This document shows, piece after piece, positions 1-7,579 of a DNA stretch of 63,447 nt. The translations under genes and the position numbers were made by a program. The notes beneath the pieces were generated by a model. That model searched no databases. It was not told where the DNA came from and was given only the letters and a program-made list of their open reading frames with translations. Position 1 is the stretch's first letter. Each line of letters starts with the position of its first letter. Origin of the DNA: Bacteroidales bacterium. Its GTDB lineage: Bacteria > Bacteroidota > Bacteroidia > Bacteroidales > UBA932. Location of the stretch: NCBI GenBank assembly GCA_016290385.1, contig JAEETO010000004.1:1-63447 (forward strand), written 5' to 3'.

Positions 1-384
1 CATCATCCTGCCGTTGATGATCAACTTTTTGACGGTTACAAGGTGAGCGAAGCGGTGGTCAATACCATCTCGCTCAATTCTTATATCTCGACCGTCAATT
101 CCACAGTGCTGCTCTTCGGCATCGTTTTCGAGATTCCCACGCTGCTGGCGGCGCTTTCGCAGATCGGGCTGATCTCGCGCCAGACCCTCATTTCCGGCTG
201 GAAGTGGGCTGTGCTGGTCATCGCTGTCCTGGCCGCCATCATCACGCCGGCCGATCCGTTCTCCATGCTGATCGCGGCCATCCCGCTCTTCCTGCTCTAT
301 GGCATCAGCATCCTGGTTTGCAAGAAGGAGGAGCCGGAAGAAGATGAGGACGAGGAAGAAGAGAAGAAGGAGGCCACGGCATGA
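1..384 (+). CDS. tatC: TatC, C-terminal part, with an apparent frameshift
   Basis: Carboxy-terminal part of the Sec-independent (Tat) translocase subunit TatC, an inner-membrane protein that receives twin-arginine precursors. The gene begins outside the window. The segment from about 43 reads VSEAVVNTISLNSYIST, typical of the periplasmic loop of Bacteroidetes TatC, followed by two hydrophobic helices and a very acidic Glu/Asp-rich tail. Bases 2-43 continue the protein upstream only in a different frame (IILPLMINFLTV), which hits a TGA at 44-46. One missing base near 35-38 (GGTTAC for an expected GGTTTAC) would restore a continuous protein. The stop overlaps the next start as ATGA (381-384), so the two genes are probably co-translated. 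The family call is firm; whether the slip is real is not. Confidence 0.85.
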   Translation, partial: HHPAVDDQLFDGYKVSEAVVNTISLNSYISTVNSTVLLFGIVFEIPTLLAALSQIGLISRQTLISGWKWAVLVIAVLAAIITPADPFSMLIAAIPLFLLYGISILVCKKEEPEEDEDEEEEKKEATA

Positions 385-2408
385 TTTCTCTTGACGATAT
401 CACGGTTTCCTATGGTGGCTTTACGCTGCTTGACGGGGTAAGCCTGCACATCGGCGACCGCGAGCGGCTGGGCCTGGTGGGCAAGAACGGGGCGGGGAAG
501 AGCACGATGCTCAAGCTCATCATGGAGCTGCAGAGTCCCACTTCGGGCAAGATCACGCGCACGGCGGGCCAGCGCATCGGCTACCTGCCGCAGATCATGG
601 AGCACCATCGCGGCCGCACGGTCCTCGAGGAGGTGATGACGGTCTATGACGAACTGGACCGACTGAACCGGCGCCTGGATGAGATCTCGCAGGAGCTGTC
701 TGAACGGACCGATTATGAATCAGAAGCTTACCACAAGTTAATTGTAGAACTGAATGAGGTAAATGATGCGCTGGTGATTGCCCAGGGCGAGGCGCCGGAA
801 GAGTCGGTGGAGCGCACGTTGACGGGCCTGGGCTTCAAGAAGTCGGAGTTCGGGCGCAAGACGGAGACTTTCTCGCAGGGCTGGAACATGCGCATTGAGT
901 TGGCGAAAATCCTGCTGCGGAAGCCCGACGTGCTCCTGCTCGACGAGCCGACGAACCATCTCGACATCGAGTCGATCCAGTGGCTGGAGGATTATCTGAA
1001 AGGAAGCTACACGGGCTCGCTGGTGTTGATCTCGCATGACCGGCGCTTTCTTGACAACTGCACGACGCGGACCGTCGAGGTGATGCTGGGGCATCTGTAC
1101 GACTACAAAGTTCCTTATTCCCAATATGTTGAGCTCCGCAAGGAGCGCATCGCACAGCAGAAGGCGGCCTACGCGAACCAGCAGCGGATGATTGAAAAGA
1201 CCGAGGAGTTCATCGAGAAGTTCCGCTACAAGCCGACGAAGAGCAACCAGGTGCAGTCCCGCGTGAAGCAGCTGGAGAAGATCGAGCGGATCGAGATTGA
1301 CGAGGAGGATCTCTCAGCCATCCACGTGAAGTTCCCGCCGGCGCCACGCAGCGGCGATGTCGCCTTCGAGGTGAAAGACGCCGTCATTGGGTACGATTCA
1401 CCCGTCATTCCGGGCTTGACCCGGAATCTCGACCGTAAGGTCGTGTTGAACGGAGCGAACCTCATCGTCAAGCGCGGCGAAAAAGTCGCCTTCGTCGGTC
1501 GTAACGGCGAAGGCAAGACGACTATGATGCGCGTCCTGATGGGCGAGTTGGAACCGTTCGCCGGAGAGGCGAAGGTAGGCTACAATGTCGACATCGGTTA
1601 TTACGCGCAGAATCAGGAAGATATACTGGATAAGAAGGCGACGGTCTACGACACGCTGGACCGGATCGCGGTAGGGGACATCCGGACGAAGCTCCGGGAT
1701 ATTCTCGCTGCTTTTCTTTTCAAGGGCGAGGATATTGACAAGAAAGTCGCCGTACTCAGCGGTGGCGAGCGTTCGCGCCTGGCCATGGCCAAGTTGATGC
1801 TGAAAGCGCACAATCTGCTGGCGCTCGATGAGCCGACGAATCACATGGACATCCGTTCCAAGGACATCTTGAAGCAGGCTCTGCAGGCCTATGATGGCAC
1901 GATCATCGTGGTCTCCCACGACCGTGACTTCCTCAACGGCCTGGTTGACAAGGTCTACGAGTTCATCGACGGCCGCGTGAAAGAGCATCTCGGCGGCGTC
2001 GACGACTTCCTCCGTCACAAGAAGGCCGAATCCTTCCGTGACATCGAGGCTGCGCCTTCCGGGAAGGCTGCTGATCCGGGGCGAAATCAGAACCCTCGTG
2101 ACGGCGAGGGCGCCCTGTCACGAGGAACGCTGATTTCTCCACCAGGCCAACGCGCGCAGCCTTCCCGGAAGGCGCAGCCGAAGCCGGACTATCAGCAGCA
2201 GAAGCAGCAGTCCAAAGAAGAGAAGCGCGCCAAGAACCGCCAGAACCTCCTGGAGAAACAGATCGCTGACCTCGAGGCCAGGATGGCCGACATCGAGAAA
2301 GTCCTCGCTGCGCCGACCCCCGACGTTGACATCATGGACCTCACCCGCAACTACCTCGAACTCAAGCGCGACCTCGACGCCAAGATGGAAGAGTGGGCCA
2401 GCTTGTAA
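381..2408 (+). CDS. ABC-F family ATPase
   Basis: Soluble tandem ABC ATPase of the ABC-F class (EttA/Uup-like), which act on ribosomes and have no membrane domain. Domain 1 has Walker A GKNGAGKST at residues 34-42, a signature FSQGW and Walker B LLLDEPTNHLD. A charged linker of about 100 residues follows. Domain 2 has GRNGEGKTT, LSGGERSR and ALDEPTNHMD. The tail ends in a charged coiled coil, as in Uup-type members. Two stretches look foreign: residues translated from the palindrome at 1407-1427 (VIPGLTRNL) just before domain 2, and a Pro/Gly/Arg-rich insert from the large inverted repeat at 2049-2178 in the C-terminal linker. Both keep the frame. The start overlaps the tatC stop by four bases. 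The exact subfamily and any resistance role cannot be read. Confidence 0.93.
   Translation: MISLDDITVSYGGFTLLDGVSLHIGDRERLGLVGKNGAGKSTMLKLIMELQSPTSGKITRTAGQRIGYLPQIMEHHRGRTVLEEVMTVYDELDRLNRRLDEISQELSERTDYESEAYHKLIVELNEVNDALVIAQGEAPEESVERTLTGLGFKKSEFGRKTETFSQGWNMRIELAKILLRKPDVLLLDEPTNHLDIESIQWLEDYLKGSYTGSLVLISHDRRFLDNCTTRTVEVMLGHLYDYKVPYSQYVELRKERIAQQKAAYANQQRMIEKTEEFIEKFRYKPTKSNQVQSRVKQLEKIERIEIDEEDLSAIHVKFPPAPRSGDVAFEVKDAVIGYDSPVIPGLTRNLDRKVVLNGANLIVKRGEKVAFVGRNGEGKTTMMRVLMGELEPFAGEAKVGYNVDIGYYAQNQEDILDKKATVYDTLDRIAVGDIRTKLRDILAAFLFKGEDIDKKVAVLSGGERSRLAMAKLMLKAHNLLALDEPTNHMDIRSKDILKQALQAYDGTIIVVSHDRDFLNGLVDKVYEFIDGRVKEHLGGVDDFLRHKKAESFRDIEAAPSGKAADPGRNQNPRDGEGALSRGTLISPPGQRAQPSRKAQPKPDYQQQKQQSKEEKRAKNRQNLLEKQIADLEARMADIEKVLAAPTPDVDIMDLTRNYLELKRDLDAKMEEWASL
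1407..1427. repeat. Short palindromic repeat inside the ABC-F gene
   Basis: A perfect 8-bp inverted repeat, ATTCCGGG (1407-1414) and CCCGGAAT (1420-1427), around a 5-base loop, preceded by GTC and followed by CTC. Read in frame it encodes VIPGLTRNL, placed just before the second ATPase domain, where family members have no conserved sequence. The form, GTCATTCC...GGAAT, resembles REP-type dispersed palindromes found in many bacterial genomes. A second copy was not found in this window. Confidence 0.6.
2049..2178. repeat. 130-bp nested inverted-repeat insertion in the ABC-F gene
   Basis: The outer arms, 2049-2071 and 2156-2178, are exact 23-bp reverse complements, and each arm is itself nearly palindromic around CTTCCSGGAAG. 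Inside lie a second inverted pair, AAATCAG at 2084-2090 with CTGATTT at 2130-2136, and a third, CCTCGTGAC at 2094-2102 with GTCACGAGG at 2117-2125. The element could fold into one long hairpin or a cruciform. It adds about 43 codons without breaking the reading frame and encodes a low-complexity Pro/Gly/Arg segment. It looks like a MITE- or REPIN-like element tolerated in a flexible linker. Confidence 0.72.
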
Positions 2409-2435
2409 CCCTATGATTTGATTGATTTCACAGAT

Positions 2436-3299
2436 ATGAAGATTCTTAAGTATTCCATTCTGAGCATTTTGCTCATCTGCGTTTCTGTCTCTTCGTTTGC
2501 GCAGCCGCGCTGGCAGATGATGCCGCCGGACGATCCTTCCTATACGATGCAGGAGATTTCCTGCGTGAGCGACGAAAACAAAATCTATGGCGAAGCCTTC
2601 GTTCCCAAGGCTCCCGGCCGGCATCCGGCCGTGATCCTGTCGCACGGCTACAACGGCACGCACCACGGTTTTTATCCGATGGTCGATACCCTGGCCAAGC
2701 TGGGCTATGTATGCTATTGCTATGATTTTGCGGGAGGTTCGCCGCGCAGCCAGAGTGAAGGAAAGACAGAGGCCATGTCCATCTTTACGGAGCGGCAGAA
2801 CCTGATGGACGTGCTGGACATGGTGCGCAGTTGGGACTGTGTCGATCCAGACTGCGTCTTTCTGCTGGGCGAGAGTCAGGGCGGCTGCGTGTCGGCCATC
2901 ACGGCCCCGAAAGTGTCGGACAAGATCCGGGGCATCCTGCTCATCTATCCTGCCCTCTGTATCCCGGACGACGGTTTCGCCCAGTATCCCACGCTGGCCG
3001 ACGTGCCCGACACCGTGTCGATCATGGGCATGACCATCGGCCGATTCTATTATGAGAAATTTTACGACAATTATGACATCTACCAGGACATCGCCGGCTA
3101 TCAGGGCGACGTGCTGATCGTCCACGGAACGGACGACGGCCTGGTGAAGCCCGAGTATTCAGCCAAAGCCTCCAATGTCTACGACCACTGCGAACTGCAT
3201 CTGATTTTCAAGGCCGGCCACGGCTTCTGGAAACCCGAAGACCGGGCATTATACAACCAGTATGTGCTGGACTTCCTCGGCCGTCATCTTTCTGAATAA
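2436..3299 (+). CDS. Secreted alpha/beta hydrolase
   Basis: Predicted exported serine hydrolase of 287 residues, of the dienelactone-hydrolase/BAAT-like kind. The start at 2436 gives a classical signal peptide ending in SFAQ; an upstream TTG in the same frame would only add residues before it. The nucleophile elbow GESQGG puts the serine near residue 147, an oxyanion region SHGYNG lies near residue 70, and the later GTDDG and AGHGFW segments can supply the acid and histidine. The substrate cannot be read. It lies 27 bases after the ABC-F gene and 16 bases before the epimerase gene on the same strand. Confidence 0.85.
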   Translation: MKILKYSILSILLICVSVSSFAQPRWQMMPPDDPSYTMQEISCVSDENKIYGEAFVPKAPGRHPAVILSHGYNGTHHGFYPMVDTLAKLGYVCYCYDFAGGSPRSQSEGKTEAMSIFTERQNLMDVLDMVRSWDCVDPDCVFLLGESQGGCVSAITAPKVSDKIRGILLIYPALCIPDDGFAQYPTLADVPDTVSIMGMTIGRFYYEKFYDNYDIYQDIAGYQGDVLIVHGTDDGLVKPEYSAKASNVYDHCELHLIFKAGHGFWKPEDRALYNQYVLDFLGRHLSE

Positions 3300-3315
3300 T
3301 CTGATTGACAAGGCT

Positions 3316-4176
3316 ATGATCCTTTCCAACGAAATCCTCACCATCGAGGTAGCGCCCCATGGGGCGGAACCGGTCAGCCTGGTCAAGGATGGCCGGGAAT
3401 ATATGTGGAGCGGAGATCCCGCTTTCTGGAACCGCCACGCGCCGATCCTCTTCCCGGCCGTCGGCAAACCGTACAACAACGAGATCCGTATCGGTGGACA
3501 GGTCTATCCGATGAAGCAGCACGGTTTCGCCCGTGACTGTGAGTTCGAAGAGGTGGGGAAGGGCCGGATGCGGATGAAGGATGAACTGCATGACAATTAT
3601 CCTTATCGTTTCTCGCTGGAAGCCGAGTACCGGCTGAAAGGCAGCAGTGTGGAGATTGTCTGGACGATTGAGAATCACGATTCCTGCGATATGTTTGCTC
3701 AGATCGGTGCCCATCCGGGTTTTCTGCTGCCCGACTACAACGAGGCTGACGCCGTGCATGGCTATGTGCGCTATTTCGACAAGGAAGGCCGCCCGGTCAG
3801 CCCCGTCGAGGTTTCGGGCCTGAAAGAGGGAAACCGTGTGCCGCACGAGCACCCTGTGTACTATACAGATGAAACGCCCGTAACGGCCGATACCTTCGCC
3901 CATGACGCCCTGCTCTTCGAGAACGGCCAGGTGGCCATTGCGGAACTCTGCGACAAACAGGGAAAACCTGTTCTGCGCGTCAACTGCCCGCAGGCGGAGG
4001 CCTACGGTATCTGGGCGCCCAACAAGCCCGGCTGCCCCTTCGTCTGCCTCGAGCCCTGGTGCGGCATTACCGACACGTATGGCTACACGGGAGACATCTC
4101 CGGTCGCACATACATCCACCGCATTGCTCCCGGCGGGAAGTATACGTTCACCTACACGATTGAGCTTCTGGGGTAG
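3316..4176 (+). CDS. Aldose 1-epimerase family protein (LacX-like)
   Basis: Cytoplasmic sugar mutarotase-like protein of 286 residues. Family traits visible are the early FPAVGK and KQHGFARD segments, IGAHPGF in the middle and the beta-rich layout; the alignment is closer to LacX-type members than to GalM. These enzymes interconvert anomers of free hexoses. The start at 3316 (MILSNEILTIEV) is chosen because the reading frame upstream lies inside the preceding hydrolase gene. No signal peptide is seen. It converges on the exonuclease gene that ends at 4189. Confidence 0.87.
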   Translation: MILSNEILTIEVAPHGAEPVSLVKDGREYMWSGDPAFWNRHAPILFPAVGKPYNNEIRIGGQVYPMKQHGFARDCEFEEVGKGRMRMKDELHDNYPYRFSLEAEYRLKGSSVEIVWTIENHDSCDMFAQIGAHPGFLLPDYNEADAVHGYVRYFDKEGRPVSPVEVSGLKEGNRVPHEHPVYYTDETPVTADTFAHDALLFENGQVAIAELCDKQGKPVLRVNCPQAEAYGIWAPNKPGCPFVCLEPWCGITDTYGYTGDISGRTYIHRIAPGGKYTFTYTIELLG

Positions 4177-4188
4177 AGCACCCCATTG

Positions 4189-4683
4189 TCAGAGCAACTT
4201 CATCGCAATCACCGCGCACGCTTCGGCGTCAGCCAGGGCGTGGTGGTGGTTGCGGAGCGTATAGCCGCAGGCATCGGCGACGGTCTGGAGCTGGTGGTTG
4301 GCCAGGGAACGGCCGAAGCAACGCCGCGACGCCGCCAGCGTATCATAGAACGAATAGTCAGGATAATCCATCTGATAGACCCGGAAGACGGCTTTCAGGC
4401 AGCCTTCGTCGAAGCGGGCGTTGTGTGCTACCAGCGGCAGCCCCTCGATGCGCGGCGCAATCTGCCGCCATACCTGCGGAAACACCGGCGCATGGTCCGT
4501 ATCCGCCGGCCCCAGCCCGTGCACCCGCTGGCAGAACCAGCGGTAGTACTCCGGTTCCGGCTTGATCAGGCTATAGAACGAATCAACGATCTCCCCGCCG
4601 CGCACCACGACAACCCCTACGCTGCACACACTGCAAGGTTGCTCATTGGCTGTCTCAAAGTCTATCGCCGCGAAGTTGTTCAT
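4189..4683 (-). CDS. DEDDh-type 3'-5' exonuclease
   Basis: Exonuclease of 164 residues of the DnaQ/RNase T superfamily. Exo I is DFET at residues 8-11, Exo II lies around HNARFDEG, and Exo III reads HHALADAEA, giving the His and Asp of the DEDDh type. Only the nuclease domain is present, so it is not a polymerase subunit fusion. The start at 4683 lies in an ATGA overlap with the stop of the upstream PHP phosphatase gene. It is the last gene of a three-gene operon. Whether the substrate is DNA or RNA cannot be told. Confidence 0.88.
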   Translation of the reverse strand: MNNFAAIDFETANEQPCSVCSVGVVVVRGGEIVDSFYSLIKPEPEYYRWFCQRVHGLGPADTDHAPVFPQVWRQIAPRIEGLPLVAHNARFDEGCLKAVFRVYQMDYPDYSFYDTLAASRRCFGRSLANHQLQTVADACGYTLRNHHHALADAEACAVIAMKLL

Positions 4684-5300
4684 GGCAGGATCCCGTCGAA
4701 AAACTCCGCGTAGTGGCGGTTGTGGAGGTCCGTGCCCAGGAAGGTGTACCAGCCTTTTTCGAGGAGCCATTTCGTCCTTTCCATGGCGGGATCTCCATAG
4801 AAGCCTTCCAGGGCGCCCAGATTGCGCTGGAAGCAGGCACCGGCATCGTGCCAGCGGGCGTAGTCATCGGGCGAAGCCCAGAGATAGCGTTCCGGATGGG
4901 CCAGCACAGGCTGGTATCCGTCGGCCAGCAACTGGCGGATTTCGTTTTCCGGCACGATGCCGCCCATCTTTTCGGGTTTACGCAGCGGCAGTTCGATCAG
5001 CAGGTGATCGTCCTGCCACGGCAGCAGTCGCTCCGGTCGCCAGGTTTCGGGAATGAGCCGGTATTCCAGCGAGGGGTGGAGGCGCAGGGCGATGCCACGC
5101 TGGTCCAACTCCAGCTGCAGGGCGGCCACGGCTTGTTCGACGGTTTCTGCCGTATTGGGGTACAGGCGGGTCCGGTGGGAAGTGCAGACCACTTCCGTGT
5201 AGCCATGCGAAACGAACCAGCGGCAGAGGTCCAGCGATTCAACCAGATCGGCCGCGCCATCGTCAAGCCCAGGCAGGATATGGCAGTGGCAGTCGATCAT
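4680..5300 (-). CDS. PHP-family phosphatase, CpsB/CapC-like
   Basis: Metal-dependent phosphatase of the PHP family, similar to bacterial CpsB/YwqE tyrosine phosphatases, 206 residues. It starts HCHILPGLDDG, has TSHRT, a late AHPERY and GTDLHNR, which are the metal-binding and conserved segments of the family. CpsB members often sit with capsule genes; here there are none, and the gene is instead locked between a macro-like protein and an exonuclease by ATGA overlaps at both ends. A tyrosine-phosphatase role is therefore less certain than the fold. It is slightly shorter than usual, mainly at the C-terminus. Confidence 0.85.
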   Translation of the reverse strand: MIDCHCHILPGLDDGAADLVESLDLCRWFVSHGYTEVVCTSHRTRLYPNTAETVEQAVAALQLELDQRGIALRLHPSLEYRLIPETWRPERLLPWQDDHLLIELPLRKPEKMGGIVPENEIRQLLADGYQPVLAHPERYLWASPDDYARWHDAGACFQRNLGALEGFYGDPAMERTKWLLEKGWYTFLGTDLHNRHYAEFFDGILP

Positions 5301-5689
5301 TGGAAACTTTCCGGCAGACAGATATTGGGAACGCCGCGGGCGGCGGTGAAGAGGGGCGCGATCTCCTCGTCGCGGAAACCGGCGATGCCGCAGCCGATGC
5401 GGGTCACGTAGAAATAGAGTTCCGGATGCGCTTTCGCGAAAGTGATGAATTCGTCCACGTAGGGCCGGATGGTCTCCACGCCGCCCTGCATCGTCGGGAT
5501 GCCATAGCTCTGGCCTTGCAGGCCGACACCCTGGCCCATGATGGCGCCGAACTTCCGCCACGCCACATAGGCAGCTCCGCCGCCGTGGCTACCGGCCAGA
5601 TTCGACCCGAAGACGAAGACCTCGTCGGGCCGCAGTTCCGTGATAAAGTCCGGCGTGCCGGCCGGCCGCTCGATTCCGTTGTATTCCAT
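5297..5689 (-). CDS. Macro-domain-like protein (GSNLAG family)
   Basis: A 130-residue soluble protein with FVFGSNLAGSHGGGAA near the start, GQGVGLQGQSYGIPT in the middle, and VTRIGCGIAGFRDEEIAPLF near the end. This pattern recurs in small proteins of phages and Bacteroidetes that resemble ADP-ribose-binding macro domains; that fold assignment is an inference from the glycine-rich loops. The start at 5689 follows a -7 box (TATCTTTG on the minus strand at 5710-5717) by about 20 bases. The stop overlaps the next gene by ATGA. First gene of the macro-PHP-exonuclease operon. Confidence 0.75.
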   Translation of the reverse strand: MEYNGIERPAGTPDFITELRPDEVFVFGSNLAGSHGGGAAYVAWRKFGAIMGQGVGLQGQSYGIPTMQGGVETIRPYVDEFITFAKAHPELYFYVTRIGCGIAGFRDEEIAPLFTAARGVPNICLPESFQ

Positions 5690-5709
5690 GTTCGAGAAAT
5701 GTCTTTGAG

Positions 5710-5717
5710 CAAAGATA
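5710..5717 (-). promoter_or_regulatory. Promoter -7 box for the macro-PHP-exonuclease operon
   Basis: On the minus strand the bases read TATCTTTG, a perfect match to the Bacteroidetes TAnnTTTG element. It lies 20 bases before the start codon at 5689. No clear -33 element was found at the usual distance. Confidence 0.6.
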
Positions 5718-5760
5718 CGCAAAAATGACTAAATTTAAAGGTTGAAATAAACCTGTCCCG

Positions 5761-7206
5761 ATGAAATTCCATTCCTTCCGTCTCCTTTTCCTGTCGCTGC
5801 TCCTGGTGGCGACGGCCGGACTGGCATCCTGCGGCAAGCAGCAGACACCGGCCACGGAAATGCAACTCTGTGTCAATGGTGAAACTTACCATATCGCCCT
5901 GCCGGCCGCGGAGCCCGTCGATCTGATCACACTGAACATCGAATTCGACGCGGAAATCCAGGTGCTGAATGCCCGGGAATTCAAGGAAATCCGGATTGAC
6001 GGCGTGCCGGTAAAGCATGGACGTTGCAAGTTGCCGGTCCCGGAACTGTCGGCGGAAAAGCAGATTGAAATCCGCTATGCTACCAGCGGACAGGAAGGAA
6101 CCATCCTCCTGAACACGCTTAACAGCCGCATTCCCCCGGTCGTGGCCCATGGGAAAGGCGAGCAGCCTGGAGACTTCTACCTGTCGTTCATCTTCCGTCG
6201 CCTCATCCAGAAATACGACAACGACGGCCGTCTGATGTTCTACCGCTTCGATCCAAGCGAAAAGGATGGAACGATGGATGAAAACGGATATTGGGATTTC
6301 AAGAAGCATGTCCTGGACGGCAAGACCTACTACAGCTACCACGCCCCTGACCCGGCCTTCGCCGACCGGGCCTTCACGGGCTACAACCCCGGCATGCGCG
6401 TCCTGCTCGACGGACATTACCATCCGGTGAAAACGATTCATGCCAAGGCCAGCCGAGACGGGCACTTGCCGGACGGCGAGCCCATCGACGGCCACGACTT
6501 CTATTTCTTTTCGCCCGACCATTATATCCTTTCGATGTACACCGAAAGGGAAGTGGCGGGAAAGACCCGCTGCGTGGCCTATCTGCAGGAAGTGAAAGAT
6601 GGGGAAGTGGTCTTTGACTGGTGGAGCAGCGACCATCCGGAGATGGCCGGCTGGGAGAGCCCCGTTTTCGACACCAGCTACGACTGCGTGCATTTCAACT
6701 GCATCCAGGTGTTGCCAGACGGCAACTGGCTCTGCTCGTTCCGGCATCTCTGCTCGGTGGTGAAAATCGACCGCGCAGGCGGAACCGGCGACATCCTCTG
6801 GCGCATAGCGGGCGCGGAACTGCCGGAAGAACAGCGCTTCTACGGCCAGCATTACGCCACGCTTCACGACGACAACTCCCTGACGCTGTTTGACAACGGC
6901 AACGGTCATACGCCGCCGTGTACGCACGTCAAGCGTCTGATTATAGATCCTGCGACAGGTGAAGTCAAAGGTGGCGGCGACATGATCCCGTCAGGCAGTG
7001 ACTATTTCAGCATGGCCTGTGGGGCTGTCGGCTGGTCCGGCGACCATTTCGTCGTCGGCTGGGGCTGGTGTCATCAGGAGCAGGAAAACAACCGGCTTGT
7101 GACGGAACATGACGCCTCAGGCCGCGAGATCTTCGGCCTGCGCCACAATGCGTCCAACTATCTCGTGAACTCCCTTAATTCTTCGTATCGCTGCGTGAAG
7201 TACTAG
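5761..7206 (+). CDS. Arylsulfotransferase (ASST)-family lipoprotein
   Basis: Predicted lipoprotein of 481 residues; the signal peptide ends in LASC with the lipid-carrying cysteine at 24. The body shows the aryl-sulfate sulfotransferase pattern: HYHPVKTIHAKASRDGH, DFYFFSPDHYILSM, then HFNCIQVLPDGNWLCSFRH and FYGQHYATLHDDNSLTLFDNG, consistent with a beta-propeller in which histidines serve catalysis. Known family members move sulfate between phenolic compounds in the periplasm; the donor here is unknown. It diverges from the macro-like operon and its stop overlaps the 3' end of the small gene at 7203. Confidence 0.82.
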   Translation: MKFHSFRLLFLSLLLVATAGLASCGKQQTPATEMQLCVNGETYHIALPAAEPVDLITLNIEFDAEIQVLNAREFKEIRIDGVPVKHGRCKLPVPELSAEKQIEIRYATSGQEGTILLNTLNSRIPPVVAHGKGEQPGDFYLSFIFRRLIQKYDNDGRLMFYRFDPSEKDGTMDENGYWDFKKHVLDGKTYYSYHAPDPAFADRAFTGYNPGMRVLLDGHYHPVKTIHAKASRDGHLPDGEPIDGHDFYFFSPDHYILSMYTEREVAGKTRCVAYLQEVKDGEVVFDWWSSDHPEMAGWESPVFDTSYDCVHFNCIQVLPDGNWLCSFRHLCSVVKIDRAGGTGDILWRIAGAELPEEQRFYGQHYATLHDDNSLTLFDNGNGHTPPCTHVKRLIIDPATGEVKGGGDMIPSGSDYFSMACGAVGWSGDHFVVGWGWCHQEQENNRLVTEHDASGREIFGLRHNASNYLVNSLNSSYRCVKY

Positions 7207-7463
7207 ATCCCGATGTTCTGCAGGCGGATGCGTTTCATCAGGTTTTCGGCTTCGACCTGCCGGTTCTTCATGTTGGCGATCTTGTCCCGGTAGTTGTCGG
7301 GCGTTTCATAGATTTTCCAGCCGCCACAGTCCTTTCCCTCTTCGAGGGCTTCGGCCACGGCCTGGCCGGAAAGGCCGACGGCCTTGGCGAAAGCGTCGAT
7401 CGTGGCGAATTCCTGCGGTTTGCCGTCCTGACCGACGGCGATGATGGGTCTGTTGGTATTCAT
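7203..7463 (-). CDS. Small NUMOD1-like protein
   Basis: An 86-residue protein. The central part (FATIDAFAKAVGLSGQAVAEALEEG followed by CGGWKIYE, here given in two pieces of the same segment: ATIDAFAKAVGLSG and QAVAEALEEG) resembles the NUMOD1-type DNA-binding repeat, in which a short helix-turn-helix is followed by a tryptophan-containing hook. The rest is a basic helical tail. No nuclease domain is attached, so a regulatory or accessory role is possible, but no function can be assigned. The start at 7463 was preferred over one ten codons earlier because that longer form would run towards the rlmB promoter. Confidence 0.65.
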   Translation of the reverse strand: MNTNRPIIAVGQDGKPQEFATIDAFAKAVGLSGQAVAEALEEGKDCGGWKIYETPDNYRDKIANMKNRQVEAENLMKRIRLQNIGI

Positions 7464-7530
7464 CGTTTCGTGGTTTTTTCTATTTGAAACCAAAGTTAAC
7501 CAACAATCGCGTTCCTGCCAAATTTCCCTG

Positions 7531-7561
7531 TTGTTTTTCCTGTAGAAAAAGTATATCTTTG
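7531..7561 (+). promoter_or_regulatory. Bacteroidetes-type promoter of rlmB
   Basis: TTG at 7531-7533 and TATCTTTG at 7554-7561 are separated by 20 bases, an excellent match to the TTTG...TAnnTTTG consensus. The start codon at 7580 lies 18 bases downstream. Confidence 0.75.
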
Positions 7562-7579
7562 TATGTTACGCGAGAAACT

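Noticed and set aside
4680-5300. Capsule-regulating tyrosine phosphatase as a firm call
   Set aside because: No capsule, kinase or polysaccharide-export genes nearby; only the PHP fold is supported.
5404-6927. A 507-codon minus-strand frame overlapping the arylsulfotransferase and macro-like genes
   Set aside because: It runs antisense through a clearly recognisable gene and out of frame through another; no domain seen.
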